Assembly (NCBI GenBank): GCA_038534295.1
Contig: JBCAXA010000001.1
Coordinates: 1,178,001-1,242,000 of the forward strand
From: JBCAXA01 sp038534295
GTDB taxonomy: Bacteria; Pseudomonadota; Gammaproteobacteria; Steroidobacterales; Woeseiaceae
Length of the DNA stretch: 64,000 nucleotides
Reading direction: 5' to 3'
Every line of letters begins with the position of its first letter. The first letter of the stretch is position 1. The position numbers and the translations under genes were made by a program. The notes beneath the pieces were generated by a model that was not told where the DNA came from, made no database searches, and saw nothing but the letters and a program-made list of their open reading frames with translations. Of this stretch, positions 34,638-42,592 are shown piece after piece.

Positions 34638-36416
34638 ATGGCTGCGAGCAACGTGAAAGCGCCAGGATCATCGCTACACCTTATATATAGGGTTCTGTCG
34701 CTGTGGCTGGCGTTACTCGCGTGGATGGCAACCGGCTTCGCCCAAGAAACCGCCGCCACCCGCGCACAGCCAAATTTTCTGGTCATTTTGGCCGACGACA
34801 TGGGCTGGTCCGACCTCGGCGTTTTGGGCGGCGAAATCCGCACCCCGACCATCGATGCCCTGGCCCGACGCGGCACGTTGATGACGGACTTTTACGTCGC
34901 ACCGACGTGTGCACCGACGCGATCGATGCTGGTGACCGGCGTCGACAATCATCAGGCCGGGCTCGGCGTACAGTCAGGACTGCGCGCCGAAAACCAGGTC
35001 GGCATCAACTACGAAGGCCAACTGCACAACGGTGTAGTCACCGTCGCCGAGGGGCTGGCGACACGGGGGTACCAAACCCTGATGGCCGGCAAATGGCATC
35101 TGGCGAATGATTTGGTGCAAGCGCCACACAACCGCGGTTTTCAGCAGTCGTTCGCATTGCTCGCTGGCGGTGCCAGCCATTTTGGTGATCAAACGCGCTT
35201 GGCCGCCTTTGAGCCTGTGCACTACATTGAGAATGGCCAGCCGGTAACAACGCTGCCGGCCGACTGGTACTCCAGCATCGGTTACGCCGACAAAATACTC
35301 GAGTACCTGGCGGGTCGAGATAAGGACGCACCGTTTTTTGCTTACTTGGCGTTTACCGCACCGCACGATCCGCTGCAGGTCCCCGATGAATGGCTCGATC
35401 GGTACCGCGGACACTACGACCAAGGACCAGTCGCGACCCGCCGCGCGCGTGCCGAACGCCAGGCAGCGCTGGGCCTGATCCCGGGCGAAGCTGGTATTTG
35501 GCAGTACCCACGCTTCCCAGGCTGGTTTCCGAATCATGCGAAACCGTGGCAAGGGCGCTCCGCCGACCAACGTGCGAAAGACGCGAGGCCGATGGAAGTC
35601 TATGCGGCCATGGTGGAGCTGATGGACCAGCAAATCGGCCGCGTGCTGGCCTACTTGGACGAACAGGGCGAACTCGACAACACGTACGTGATCTTCTTTT
35701 CGGACAATGGCGCGAGTTCGGTAGGTCCCATGGTGTATCCAGGCAACACCAAGCGCTGGATGGCAGAGAACTGGGGCGAGACCTACACGAGCGCCGGTGG
35801 CCCGCAAAGCTTCACGGTCCTCGGTCGTGAGTGGGCGAGCACCGCGAATACGCCCTGGAAGCTCTACAAGAACACCGTCAGTGAAGGCGGCATACGCTCA
35901 CCGCTCGTTGTCGCGGGCCCTGGCGTTGTCGCCGGCGAGTTCAACGACGCGTTGGCGCACGTTACCGATATCACGCCGACCATTTTCGATCTCGCCGGTA
36001 TTGAACCAGCCACTGATCCGCTTTTCGCGAACAAGGTGCAGCCGCAGGGCGTTACGTTGATGCCGGCGCTCAGGGCCAAGAATTCGACGGCACGCGCCTC
36101 GTTCGGCGTGCACCTGTTCGGCAATCGCGGCTACCGACGCGGTCATTGGAAAATCAGTAATACCGGACCGCCGCTGGGCACCGGGCAATGGCAGTTGTTT
36201 GATCTGTCTGCCGATCCGGGCGAGAGCAATGACCTGGCGGCACAACAGCCCGAGACTCTGCAATCGATGCTGGCTGCATTCGATGCCTATGTCGAAGCCA
36301 ATGGCGTGATCTTGCCGGACAAGTCACCGCTGAAAGCGAGTTTGCGTGCACTTTACCCCGGCGAGTGCAACTGGTGGTGCGCAACGCGATTCAAAATCAT
36401 CGGCTGGCTCAACTAA
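34638..36416 (+). CDS. Sulfatase (arylsulfatase type, formylglycine cysteine class)
   Basis: 592 residues with an N-terminal signal peptide (LSLWLALLAWMATGFAQ). The metal-binding start NFLVILADDMGWSDLGVLGG (Asp53, Asp54) and the formylglycine motif PTCAPTRSMLVTG with Cys91 are intact; GKWHLAND and FFSDNGASS supply further active-site residues. It hydrolyses sulfate esters in the periplasm after conversion of Cys91 by a formylglycine-generating enzyme not seen here. In this cluster an aryl sulfate substrate is plausible. The start is uncertain: ATG 34638 has no ribosome site, and GTG 34653 would still give a signal peptide. Confidence 0.9.
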   Translation: MAASNVKAPGSSLHLIYRVLSLWLALLAWMATGFAQETAATRAQPNFLVILADDMGWSDLGVLGGEIRTPTIDALARRGTLMTDFYVAPTCAPTRSMLVTGVDNHQAGLGVQSGLRAENQVGINYEGQLHNGVVTVAEGLATRGYQTLMAGKWHLANDLVQAPHNRGFQQSFALLAGGASHFGDQTRLAAFEPVHYIENGQPVTTLPADWYSSIGYADKILEYLAGRDKDAPFFAYLAFTAPHDPLQVPDEWLDRYRGHYDQGPVATRRARAERQAALGLIPGEAGIWQYPRFPGWFPNHAKPWQGRSADQRAKDARPMEVYAAMVELMDQQIGRVLAYLDEQGELDNTYVIFFSDNGASSVGPMVYPGNTKRWMAENWGETYTSAGGPQSFTVLGREWASTANTPWKLYKNTVSEGGIRSPLVVAGPGVVAGEFNDALAHVTDITPTIFDLAGIEPATDPLFANKVQPQGVTLMPALRAKNSTARASFGVHLFGNRGYRRGHWKISNTGPPLGTGQWQLFDLSADPGESNDLAAQQPETLQSMLAAFDAYVEANGVILPDKSPLKASLRALYPGECNWWCATRFKIIGWLN

Positions 36417-36445
36417 TACCCAAACACAATCAGCGAGCAGCGCTC

Positions 36446-37309
36446 ATGCCCATACTCAACGACGAGGATATTCAGACCCGGGAAGTGCTCGAGTGGAAAG
36501 GCCTTCACCTTCTGCACTTTGCGGCGTCATCGTGTTCGCAGAAGACACGAATCTTTTTACGCCTGAAAGGCATCCCGTGGGAATCGCGCCCGGTCAATCT
36601 TCCGGAAAGAGAGAACTATTCGGATTGGTTCATGGGTATAAACCCGCGAGGACTCGTGCCCGTGCTGATTGATGACGGCACGGTCGTCATTGAAAGCAAT
36701 GACATTCTGAATTATCTCGAAGAGCGTTTCCCCGAGCCGCACTTGATTCCGGCGGCGCGCAACCAGGAAGCGCAGCAGCTGCTCGAGCAAGAAGACGCCT
36801 TACATCTCGATTTGCGCGCCATCTCATTTCGGTATTTCTTCCCGGGTGCGCCGATACGCTCCGAGGAGCTGCTGGAGAAGTACCAGAAGTTGGGCTCAGG
36901 CACGGTCGGCGGGGTCAGCGATTCGCACAAACAAGTCGAGGTAGAATTCCACCGCGACATGCAGGCCAACGACGGCGTATCGGATGAACGCATTCGGCAG
37001 GCTGTCGCCAATTTCAAATCGGCGTTCGACGACCTGGACCAGCGCCTTGCGAACTCGCCTTATTTGCTGGGCCATGAGATCTCGCTGATCGACATTGCCT
37101 GGTACATCTACAGCAAACGGCTGTTCGGCGCCGGCTATCCGATTCACGAGCAACACCCGCGTGTCGGACAATGGTTCGATGGTCTCGACGCCCGGCCCGA
37201 GTTTAGTGCCGAGGTGGCCGAACCGCCGAAACTCATTGAAATGCGCACAGCGATGCACCGTGCGCAGCAGGCCAACAACGCAACGCTGATTAGCGTCGCG
37301 GGCTTGTAG
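36446..37309 (+). CDS. Glutathione transferase, zeta-like (possible maleylacetoacetate-type isomerase)
   Basis: 287 residues from ATG 36446. HFAASSCSQKTRIFLRLKGI contains SSCSxxxR, close to the SSCSxRVR active-site signature of zeta-class maleylacetoacetate/maleylpyruvate isomerases. GINPRGLVPVLIDDGTVVIE gives the cis-proline loop. The C-terminal domain is longer than in standard zeta GSTs, with an inserted segment near residues 120-175. It is 29 bases downstream of the sulfatase, and a fumarylacetoacetase gene is 3.6 kb away. Cis-trans isomerisation of a ring-fission product is a reasonable hypothesis; dehalogenation or conjugation cannot be excluded. Confidence 0.8.
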   Translation: MPILNDEDIQTREVLEWKGLHLLHFAASSCSQKTRIFLRLKGIPWESRPVNLPERENYSDWFMGINPRGLVPVLIDDGTVVIESNDILNYLEERFPEPHLIPAARNQEAQQLLEQEDALHLDLRAISFRYFFPGAPIRSEELLEKYQKLGSGTVGGVSDSHKQVEVEFHRDMQANDGVSDERIRQAVANFKSAFDDLDQRLANSPYLLGHEISLIDIAWYIYSKRLFGAGYPIHEQHPRVGQWFDGLDARPEFSAEVAEPPKLIEMRTAMHRAQQANNATLISVAGL

Positions 37310-37318
37310 GGAGAACCC

Positions 37319-38401
37319 GTGGTAACGATTACGTTTATTCTGACGCTGGTCGTCGCGCTCGCGATGCTCTACGTGTATCTCGGTTCTAAGACACCGCCAC
37401 CGCCGCCGTATCACCTGGTCAACGCCGTATACGGACTCGTTCGGCCGGACTTCCACACGGGCCGTCCGACCGTTTGTCCCACGATGACCGACGACGTGCG
37501 CTATCCAGAGACGACACCGCCACCGAACACGGCCAACAAACACGGCGAAATCGAAATCCTCGCGGACGGCACGCCGGCCACGCACTGGTACGCAGAAGCT
37601 GCCGGCGTGACCTGGCATTTTGTGACGGCGGGCAAACCCGATCGGCCGGTCGTTCTCATGCTGCACGGTCTGCCGGAATCCTGGTGGGCGTTCCACCATC
37701 AGATCAGCGATCTGTCTCGGGACTACTACGTCATCGCGCTCGACTGCAAAGGCTACGGGCAAAGCGACAAGCGTCTCGATCTCGACTACAGCGCGGCGAC
37801 CATGGCGCGCGAGACGGCCGAGTTGCTCGACCAGCTCGGCGTCGCCGAGTTCACGATCGTTGCCCACGATCGTGGCGCCGTGATTGCCGATCACATGACC
37901 AGCGTTGATTCGCTAAAGGGCCGCATTCGTCGCTACGTACGCATGCAGCAATCGTTCAACGAACCCCATGGCGACCCTCGTCCACCGCACGATCTGTTCG
38001 CCACCAAACTGGGCGAAGGCAATTTCAAGTTCAAATACGTCATCCGCACCATTTACGACAAAGTGATGGCGGCGGGCTTAAGTCCGAGCACGCTAAAACG
38101 GCTCGACTATGAGTTCAAATTCAAAGGGGTCGCCGAAGCCGTGCGGCGCTATTTCCAAAGCAACAATTTCGATCTCGAATACAAAGATCGACACAACTTC
38201 CTGTTTGCTCACATGACGATGCCGATGCTGATCCTGCAGGGCCGCTACGATCCCGGGCAACACCCGGAGGAGTACGCGAAGTCAGCCGAATTCGCGGCCG
38301 ATCTCCGGGTCGAGTTTGTCGACGCAAACCATTTTTCTCACATTGAGAACCCGACCGCCGTAAACAGGGCCATCAGGCGGTTTCTCGACGAACCGGCATA
38401 G
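37319..38401 (+). CDS. Alpha/beta-hydrolase of the epoxide hydrolase/dehalogenase group
   Basis: 360 residues starting with GTG 37319 after GGGAGA. Residues 1-22 are a hydrophobic anchor (ITFILTLVVALAMLYVYLG). The catalytic domain has VLMLHGLPESWWAFHHQ (HGxP oxyanion motif), the aspartate nucleophile in IVAHDRGAVIADH and the terminal His in VDANHFSHIENP. An Asp nucleophile with HGxP marks epoxide hydrolases and haloalkane/haloacid dehalogenases. Nine bases after the GST gene, so same operon as sulfatase and GST. It could open an arene oxide or remove a halogen (inference). Confidence 0.85.
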   Translation: MVTITFILTLVVALAMLYVYLGSKTPPPPPYHLVNAVYGLVRPDFHTGRPTVCPTMTDDVRYPETTPPPNTANKHGEIEILADGTPATHWYAEAAGVTWHFVTAGKPDRPVVLMLHGLPESWWAFHHQISDLSRDYYVIALDCKGYGQSDKRLDLDYSAATMARETAELLDQLGVAEFTIVAHDRGAVIADHMTSVDSLKGRIRRYVRMQQSFNEPHGDPRPPHDLFATKLGEGNFKFKYVIRTIYDKVMAAGLSPSTLKRLDYEFKFKGVAEAVRRYFQSNNFDLEYKDRHNFLFAHMTMPMLILQGRYDPGQHPEEYAKSAEFAADLRVEFVDANHFSHIENPTAVNRAIRRFLDEPA

Positions 38402-38523
38402 ACGCAGGGAAGCACGGTGCTGAATCACGCTGCTCACCGAAGACGTGCGTTAGCAGGTTGATGAAAAGCGTCTCGTACCAGCCTGGGACGATGTAGTCGT
38501 ACGCGTGCCCGATTCAGGCTGAC

Positions 38524-38982
38524 CTATTTCAGCTTCGTCGGATTTTGGCCGGACAGATTAACGGTGACATTGATGGCACCTTCGTTAATCACCCAGGTGC
38601 GAATCGTGTAGGTACGCGTCCCGGACGAGTGCATGGGATCGGCATCGGCGATTTGCTGCGCTTGCTCGAGCGAATCGGCGCGTACGGCAATCAGTCCGGG
38701 GGTTAGCGGCGGCGGGACTTTTTCGGTCTCCAGCAGAGGGCCGGCGGCAAATAGAACGCCCTCACGTTCGAGTTCAAACTGGTATTCCAGGTGCGCCATG
38801 ATGTAGTCGCCGAACTGCTCTGGCTTTGCGGGCCGTGTCTCGATCAACCAGACCTTGAAGTTCTGCAATGACGCGGCCAGCTTCGCGATGTCCGATTCTT
38901 GCGCATTGCCGATCGTTGCAGTTCCCGCGAATCCTAAGGCTAAGCACAGCGCGAGGGTAATGGGCAGCTTCTGGCGTTGCAT
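38524..38982 (-). CDS. Exported YciI-like domain protein
   Basis: 152 residues from ATG 38982, with AAGGAGA directly upstream (about 38989-38995 on the minus strand). Residues 1-28 form a signal peptide (ITLALCLALGFAGTATIGNA). The remaining chain resembles YciI/ABM-type dimeric alpha-beta folds: FKVWLIETRPAKPEQFGDYI, a central His in MAHLEYQFELEREG, LFAAGPLLE and QQIADADPMHSSG. YciI proteins act in chlorinated-aromatic and other pathways with His-Asp chemistry; a periplasmic form is unusual. It is divergent from the second TetR gene. Confidence 0.8.
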   Translation of the reverse strand: MQRQKLPITLALCLALGFAGTATIGNAQESDIAKLAASLQNFKVWLIETRPAKPEQFGDYIMAHLEYQFELEREGVLFAAGPLLETEKVPPPLTPGLIAVRADSLEQAQQIADADPMHSSGTRTYTIRTWVINEGAINVTVNLSGQNPTKLK

Positions 38983-39379
38983 CGCAATCTCCTTAAGCGG
39001 TCTTTTACGCAAGGCGACGGACACAGTCGCCCGCCAAACTTTTTTGATTGGTAACGAATCCGACGCATCTTTTTTTGTGAATTATACAGCTTGTCTGCAC
39101 TCAATATGCAGCGATGTATAATTAGTCACGTGCAACTGCTGGCGGAGGGGTCAGGCGACCGATCGAGACGACTCGAAAGACTCAAACACGCCCAGTGATT
39201 GGCAGTCGATCTGTGGATGCGGCAGCGCGTTTGGTCGGACGATCGATGCCCGAAAACTCTGGCCGCGAACGCTTAGATCCTACGAACAACACGCTCACAC
39301 CTTGCCCGCGCACCCAAATGGGGCATGAACAACTGGCGTGTTTAGAATAGGCCTTCGAAGAAAGGTCGGAGCAACAACG
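38983..39379. other. 397-base divergent intergenic region
   Basis: No supported gene. It holds the ribosome site of the YciI-like gene, the inverted TGTATAATT repeat at 39080-39123, and a leader for the second TetR gene with GGAG at 39368-39371. The stretch 39125-39340 shows no further structure I can support. Confidence 0.6.
39080..39123. promoter_or_regulatory. Inverted repeat / back-to-back -10 boxes, YciI and TetR2 promoters
   Basis: AATTATACA (39080-39088) and TGTATAATT (39115-39123) are exact reverse complements separated by 26 bases. Each arm contains a consensus TATAAT, one pointing left to the YciI-like gene and one right to the TetR gene. Neither has a strong TTGACA at the right distance, which suggests regulated divergent promoters. 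Binding of the adjacent TetR protein is inference. Confidence 0.6.
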
Positions 39380-40018
39380 ATGGAGAATGCGGCCCCGCAA
39401 AAACAACGACGCACACAGGGTCGGGCCGAGGTCACGAAGCGCAAACTGTTGGACGTCGCCATTCTCGAGTTTACCGAACGCGGTTTTGATGCCGTTACGG
39501 TCCGTGACATCGAGACACGCGCCGGCGTGCAACGCAATCTGCTCAATTATCACTTCGGCAGCAAGGATGGTATGTGGAAAGCCGCGGCCGGCGACCTGGT
39601 CTCTCGGTTCGGCGGCTTCGCCAGCCCACGTGAAGAGTTGATACGCGACCTATCCGCCCATGAGCGCGTTGCCTATACGATTCGTAGCTACGTACGCTTT
39701 GCCGCCGCCTGCCCTGAGTTCAATCGGCTGATGCTGCAGGAGGGTAAGCACGACAGCTGGCGTATGCGCTGGCTGGTCGAAAACTTTCTTCGCCCGGCCG
39801 CCGATTGGTTGCGCGAACAGCTAAAGATCGATCTCGGTCTCGATGAGGCGGAGTTTGTTCACTGGCACTACATCTTCGCCGGTGGCGGTTCGTTGATTTT
39901 TTCGATGGCGCCGGAAGCGAAGCAGTTGTTTGGGATCGACGTCACCGACGATGCCGTCATCGATCGTCATGCCCAGCTGATGACAGATTTTCTCCTGTCG
40001 CGATCCAACGATTCGTAA
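39380..40018 (+). CDS. TetR-family transcriptional regulator (paralogue 2)
   Basis: 212 residues from ATG 39380 with GGAG 8 bases upstream. The helix-turn-helix KRKLLDVAILEFTERGFDAV, then RDIETRAGVQRNLLNYHFGS, is nearly the same as that of the regulator at 4101-4739, including the recognition-helix core VQRNL..YHFGSKD. The ligand-binding domain also aligns over its length (ERVAYTIRSYVRFAAACPEF, FSMAPEAKQLFGID). The paralogues flank the catabolic region and may recognise similar sites or respond to related aromatics. It lies 52 bases before the fumarylacetoacetase gene. Confidence 0.9.
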   Translation: MENAAPQKQRRTQGRAEVTKRKLLDVAILEFTERGFDAVTVRDIETRAGVQRNLLNYHFGSKDGMWKAAAGDLVSRFGGFASPREELIRDLSAHERVAYTIRSYVRFAAACPEFNRLMLQEGKHDSWRMRWLVENFLRPAADWLREQLKIDLGLDEAEFVHWHYIFAGGGSLIFSMAPEAKQLFGIDVTDDAVIDRHAQLMTDFLLSRSNDS

Positions 40019-40070
40019 CCGCCGACCGACCGTTAGCTCACATAGACCGAGTGGAACGTATAGCACGTCG

Positions 40071-41381
40071 ATGCCGAAGCTAAACGAAACTCATGATCCA
40101 AACCTGACGAGTTGGGTTGAATCGGCCAACGCACCGGACTGCGACTTCACGATTCAGAATCTGCCGGTCGCCATCTTCCGGCGTCGCGACAGCGACGAGC
40201 GCTTTCGTGGCGGCATTGCCATCGGCGATCAGGTGCTAGATCTTGCCGCGGTGAGCCAAACCGCCGCGTTTGACAAGACCGCAGAAGCCGTCGCAGTAGC
40301 CTGCACGCGTTCCGATCTGAATGAAATTATGGCGCTGGGTTCGGCCGCATGGTCGGCGTTGCGGCTGGCCTCGTCGCGCGCGCTACGGACCGATTCGGCC
40401 GATCGCGAAGCCTTACGCGGTTGTCTGCTGCCACAGGCGGACGTTGAGTACGCGTTGCCGTGTTCAATTGGTGACTACACCGATTTTTTTGCATCGATTC
40501 ATCATGCAACAAAGACCGGTCGGTTATTCCGCCCGGAAAACCCGCTGGCGCCGAATTACAAGTGGATCCCGATTTCCTATCACGGCCGCTCGTCGAGCAT
40601 CGGTCTCTCCGGCGATCCGGTGCATCGACCGACTGGCCAATCGATGCGCAAAGGCGATACTCAACCGCAGGTCGGTCCAAGCCAGCGGCTCGACCACGAG
40701 TTGGAACTGGGCATATTCGTTGGCCCAGGCAACCCGCTTGGCACACCCATCGACATACGCAGCGCGGAAGATCACGTGTTCGGCGTTTGCCTGCTCAACG
40801 ACTGGTCAGCGCGCGACATTCAGGCCTGGGAGTCACGGCCGCTCGGTCCGTTTCTCGGCAAGAACTTCATGACGACCATTTCGCCGTGGATCGTGACGAT
40901 GGAAGCGCTCGCACCGTATCGAGCGGCGTCTACGCGACCGGCCACCGATGCCGAGCCGTCGGACTATCTGCGTTCCGCGACCAACGACGCCGAAGGTGCA
41001 ATCAACATTCATTTCGAAGTTCTGCTGCAAACGTCGGCAATGCGTTCGGCTGGACTCTCACCGGAGCAAATCTCCACATCGAACTTCGTCGATTGTTATT
41101 GGACCATCAGTCAGATGATCGCCCACCACACGGTCAACGGGTGCAATCTCAGGCCGGGAGATCTATTGGGCAGCGGCACGCAATCGGGTCCCGGCGAGCG
41201 CGAGGGTGGCTGCCTGTTGGAGCTCAGTCGCGGCGGCAAGACGCCGATCGCGCTGGCCAACGGCGAAACGCGGCGCTTTCTCGAAGACGGCGACACCGTC
41301 GTATTTCGTGCTTGGTGTGAACAAGACGGTGCCGCCCGGATCGGCCTCGGCGAGCTGGCGAATACGATTCAGGCAGCGTAA
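40071..41381 (+). CDS. fahA: Fumarylacetoacetase
   Basis: 436 residues, full-length two-domain enzyme. The N-terminal SH3-like domain (about 20-130) has NLPVAIFRRRDSDERFRGGI. The catalytic domain has DYTDFFASIHHATKTGRLFR (metal Asp and general-base His), PISYHGRSSSIG, HELELGIFVGPGN and LLNDWSARDIQAWE, with GTQSGPGE near the end. It hydrolyses fumarylacetoacetate to fumarate and acetoacetate. It follows the TetR gene. Homogentisate dioxygenase is not in the window, so it may serve a homogentisate-like route or a variant fed by the VOC proteins. Its stop abuts the stop of the convergent TRAP-type gene with no gap. Confidence 0.93.
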   Translation: MPKLNETHDPNLTSWVESANAPDCDFTIQNLPVAIFRRRDSDERFRGGIAIGDQVLDLAAVSQTAAFDKTAEAVAVACTRSDLNEIMALGSAAWSALRLASSRALRTDSADREALRGCLLPQADVEYALPCSIGDYTDFFASIHHATKTGRLFRPENPLAPNYKWIPISYHGRSSSIGLSGDPVHRPTGQSMRKGDTQPQVGPSQRLDHELELGIFVGPGNPLGTPIDIRSAEDHVFGVCLLNDWSARDIQAWESRPLGPFLGKNFMTTISPWIVTMEALAPYRAASTRPATDAEPSDYLRSATNDAEGAINIHFEVLLQTSAMRSAGLSPEQISTSNFVDCYWTISQMIAHHTVNGCNLRPGDLLGSGTQSGPGEREGGCLLELSRGGKTPIALANGETRRFLEDGDTVVFRAWCEQDGAARIGLGELANTIQAA

Positions 41382-42563
41382 TCAATCGGCGACGATTGCA
41401 ACGTCCGGGCGCCAACCTGGAAACAGATTGAAACGCTCATCCGCCGGAACGTCGTCGTACAGCAAGGTGGCGTGGTGGTCTTTCGCGAACGCTCGCAAGC
41501 TGTTGACGATCGCCGCGAAATCGGGATCGGCGTCCGATTCACGCTGCAAAACCTCGACGACCGCATCACGGAGCCGCTGCAAGACGGCGGGCGGCAACGC
41601 TGCGTGAATCGTTCCGCCAGCACTTACCACTCGGTCGATCGTGCCGGCACTCCGCGCGAGATCGTTCGCAAGCGTCCGAATGACATTGGCCATGGCGGCG
41701 GAACGGATGGCTTGCTGCTCGTGGGGCGCGAGCGCGGCAAAGAACGACCGGTTGATAATCACCCAGTTGCTAAGCATCGGCTGCTGCCAGCTCGACAGGT
41801 AGAGATGGCGAAAGCCACACTCGATGACGTTGTCGCCGCGCTCGTGGCTGAATCGATCGAAAAACAACACCGGATACACCGACAGCGTCCCGAGCTCCGC
41901 GCCTTGTATGTCTGCGCTGCACATCGCGTCAACCGGGACGACACCTGGCGGGCTGTCGACGATGTCGAGATTCGGAAAGGCCACGCGCATAGCCTTCGCA
42001 CCGAGCAGATTGATGCGATACGTGATGCCGCTTGCGTTGAAGACATCGGGATCGTCGGCAACAGCGTCGACAAAAAACCCCGCCGGCTCGCCGGCCGTCA
42101 CCGCTATGGGCAGCACCAGAACATTGCCGTGCAGACTGCGCCGATCGACGATGTCCTGAACGAGTTCCTGGCCGCCGGCGGCGTAGTACCAGGCCATGAA
42201 CTCCTCGGCGCCGAATCCGAACGGTATGCCGGACACCAGCAACGGACCAATCGACAGCGGCTCGCCATCGATCCAATACGCGGCGGGTGGCGCGATTGCG
42301 AGCGGCACGCGGCCGGCATCAACTGCATCGAACAGCTCGGTGAGCGCAATATCGGACTCGGCAAGCGTGCGTGGCTCGATGATCAGCGATCCCGCCGTCA
42401 GCGCGGCGACCTCGACCGCAAAATCCGTATCGACGGAGCCGAAAGCGCCGTCTGGCGGCATCAACGAAACGGCGGTGACCGATTTTGTCGCGGGCGATTC
42501 GCTGCCGCAGCCGGTCAGTAACACCGGCGACAACACGGCAATCGCCAAAAACGCGCTTTGCAC
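41382..42563 (-). CDS. TRAP-type (DctP) solute-binding lipoprotein
   Basis: About 393 residues from GTG 42563; a longer frame begins at ATG 42647 inside the upstream gene. The start gives a lipoprotein signal ending LSPVLLTGC. The DctP fold is indicated by LLVSGIPFGFGAEEFMAWYY, GGQELVQDI, ITYRINLLGAKAMRVAFPNL and the TRAP dimer/ligand region SSWQQPMLSNWVIINRSFF. Such proteins bind carboxylates or aromatic acids in the periplasm for DctQM permeases, which are absent here. It is the last gene of the minus-strand Mo-enzyme operon, so its ligand may be the pathway substrate. Ligand-contacting Arg of classic DctP is not obvious. Confidence 0.75.
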   Translation of the reverse strand: MQSAFLAIAVLSPVLLTGCGSESPATKSVTAVSLMPPDGAFGSVDTDFAVEVAALTAGSLIIEPRTLAESDIALTELFDAVDAGRVPLAIAPPAAYWIDGEPLSIGPLLVSGIPFGFGAEEFMAWYYAAGGQELVQDIVDRRSLHGNVLVLPIAVTAGEPAGFFVDAVADDPDVFNASGITYRINLLGAKAMRVAFPNLDIVDSPPGVVPVDAMCSADIQGAELGTLSVYPVLFFDRFSHERGDNVIECGFRHLYLSSWQQPMLSNWVIINRSFFAALAPHEQQAIRSAAMANVIRTLANDLARSAGTIDRVVSAGGTIHAALPPAVLQRLRDAVVEVLQRESDADPDFAAIVNSLRAFAKDHHATLLYDDVPADERFNLFPGWRPDVAIVAD

Positions 42564-42592
42564 GGCGCGCCAGGTTGGCGCGTAACCTCGTA

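Noticed and set aside
31769..37309. Reading the GST genes as the known LigE/LigF beta-etherases
   Set aside because: Their N-terminal sequences do not resemble the LigE or LigF starts I know; a lignin ether role is possible but not supported at family level.
41379..41384. Abutting stop codons of fumarylacetoacetase and TRAP-type gene
   Set aside because: Convergent genes with zero spacing are notable, but there is no overlap or terminator signal to build a claim on.
41472..42521. Plus-strand open frame of about 349 codons opposite the TRAP-type gene
   Set aside because: Composition is rich in Arg/His/Gln as in antisense frames; the minus frame has a lipoprotein signal and DctP-like segments.
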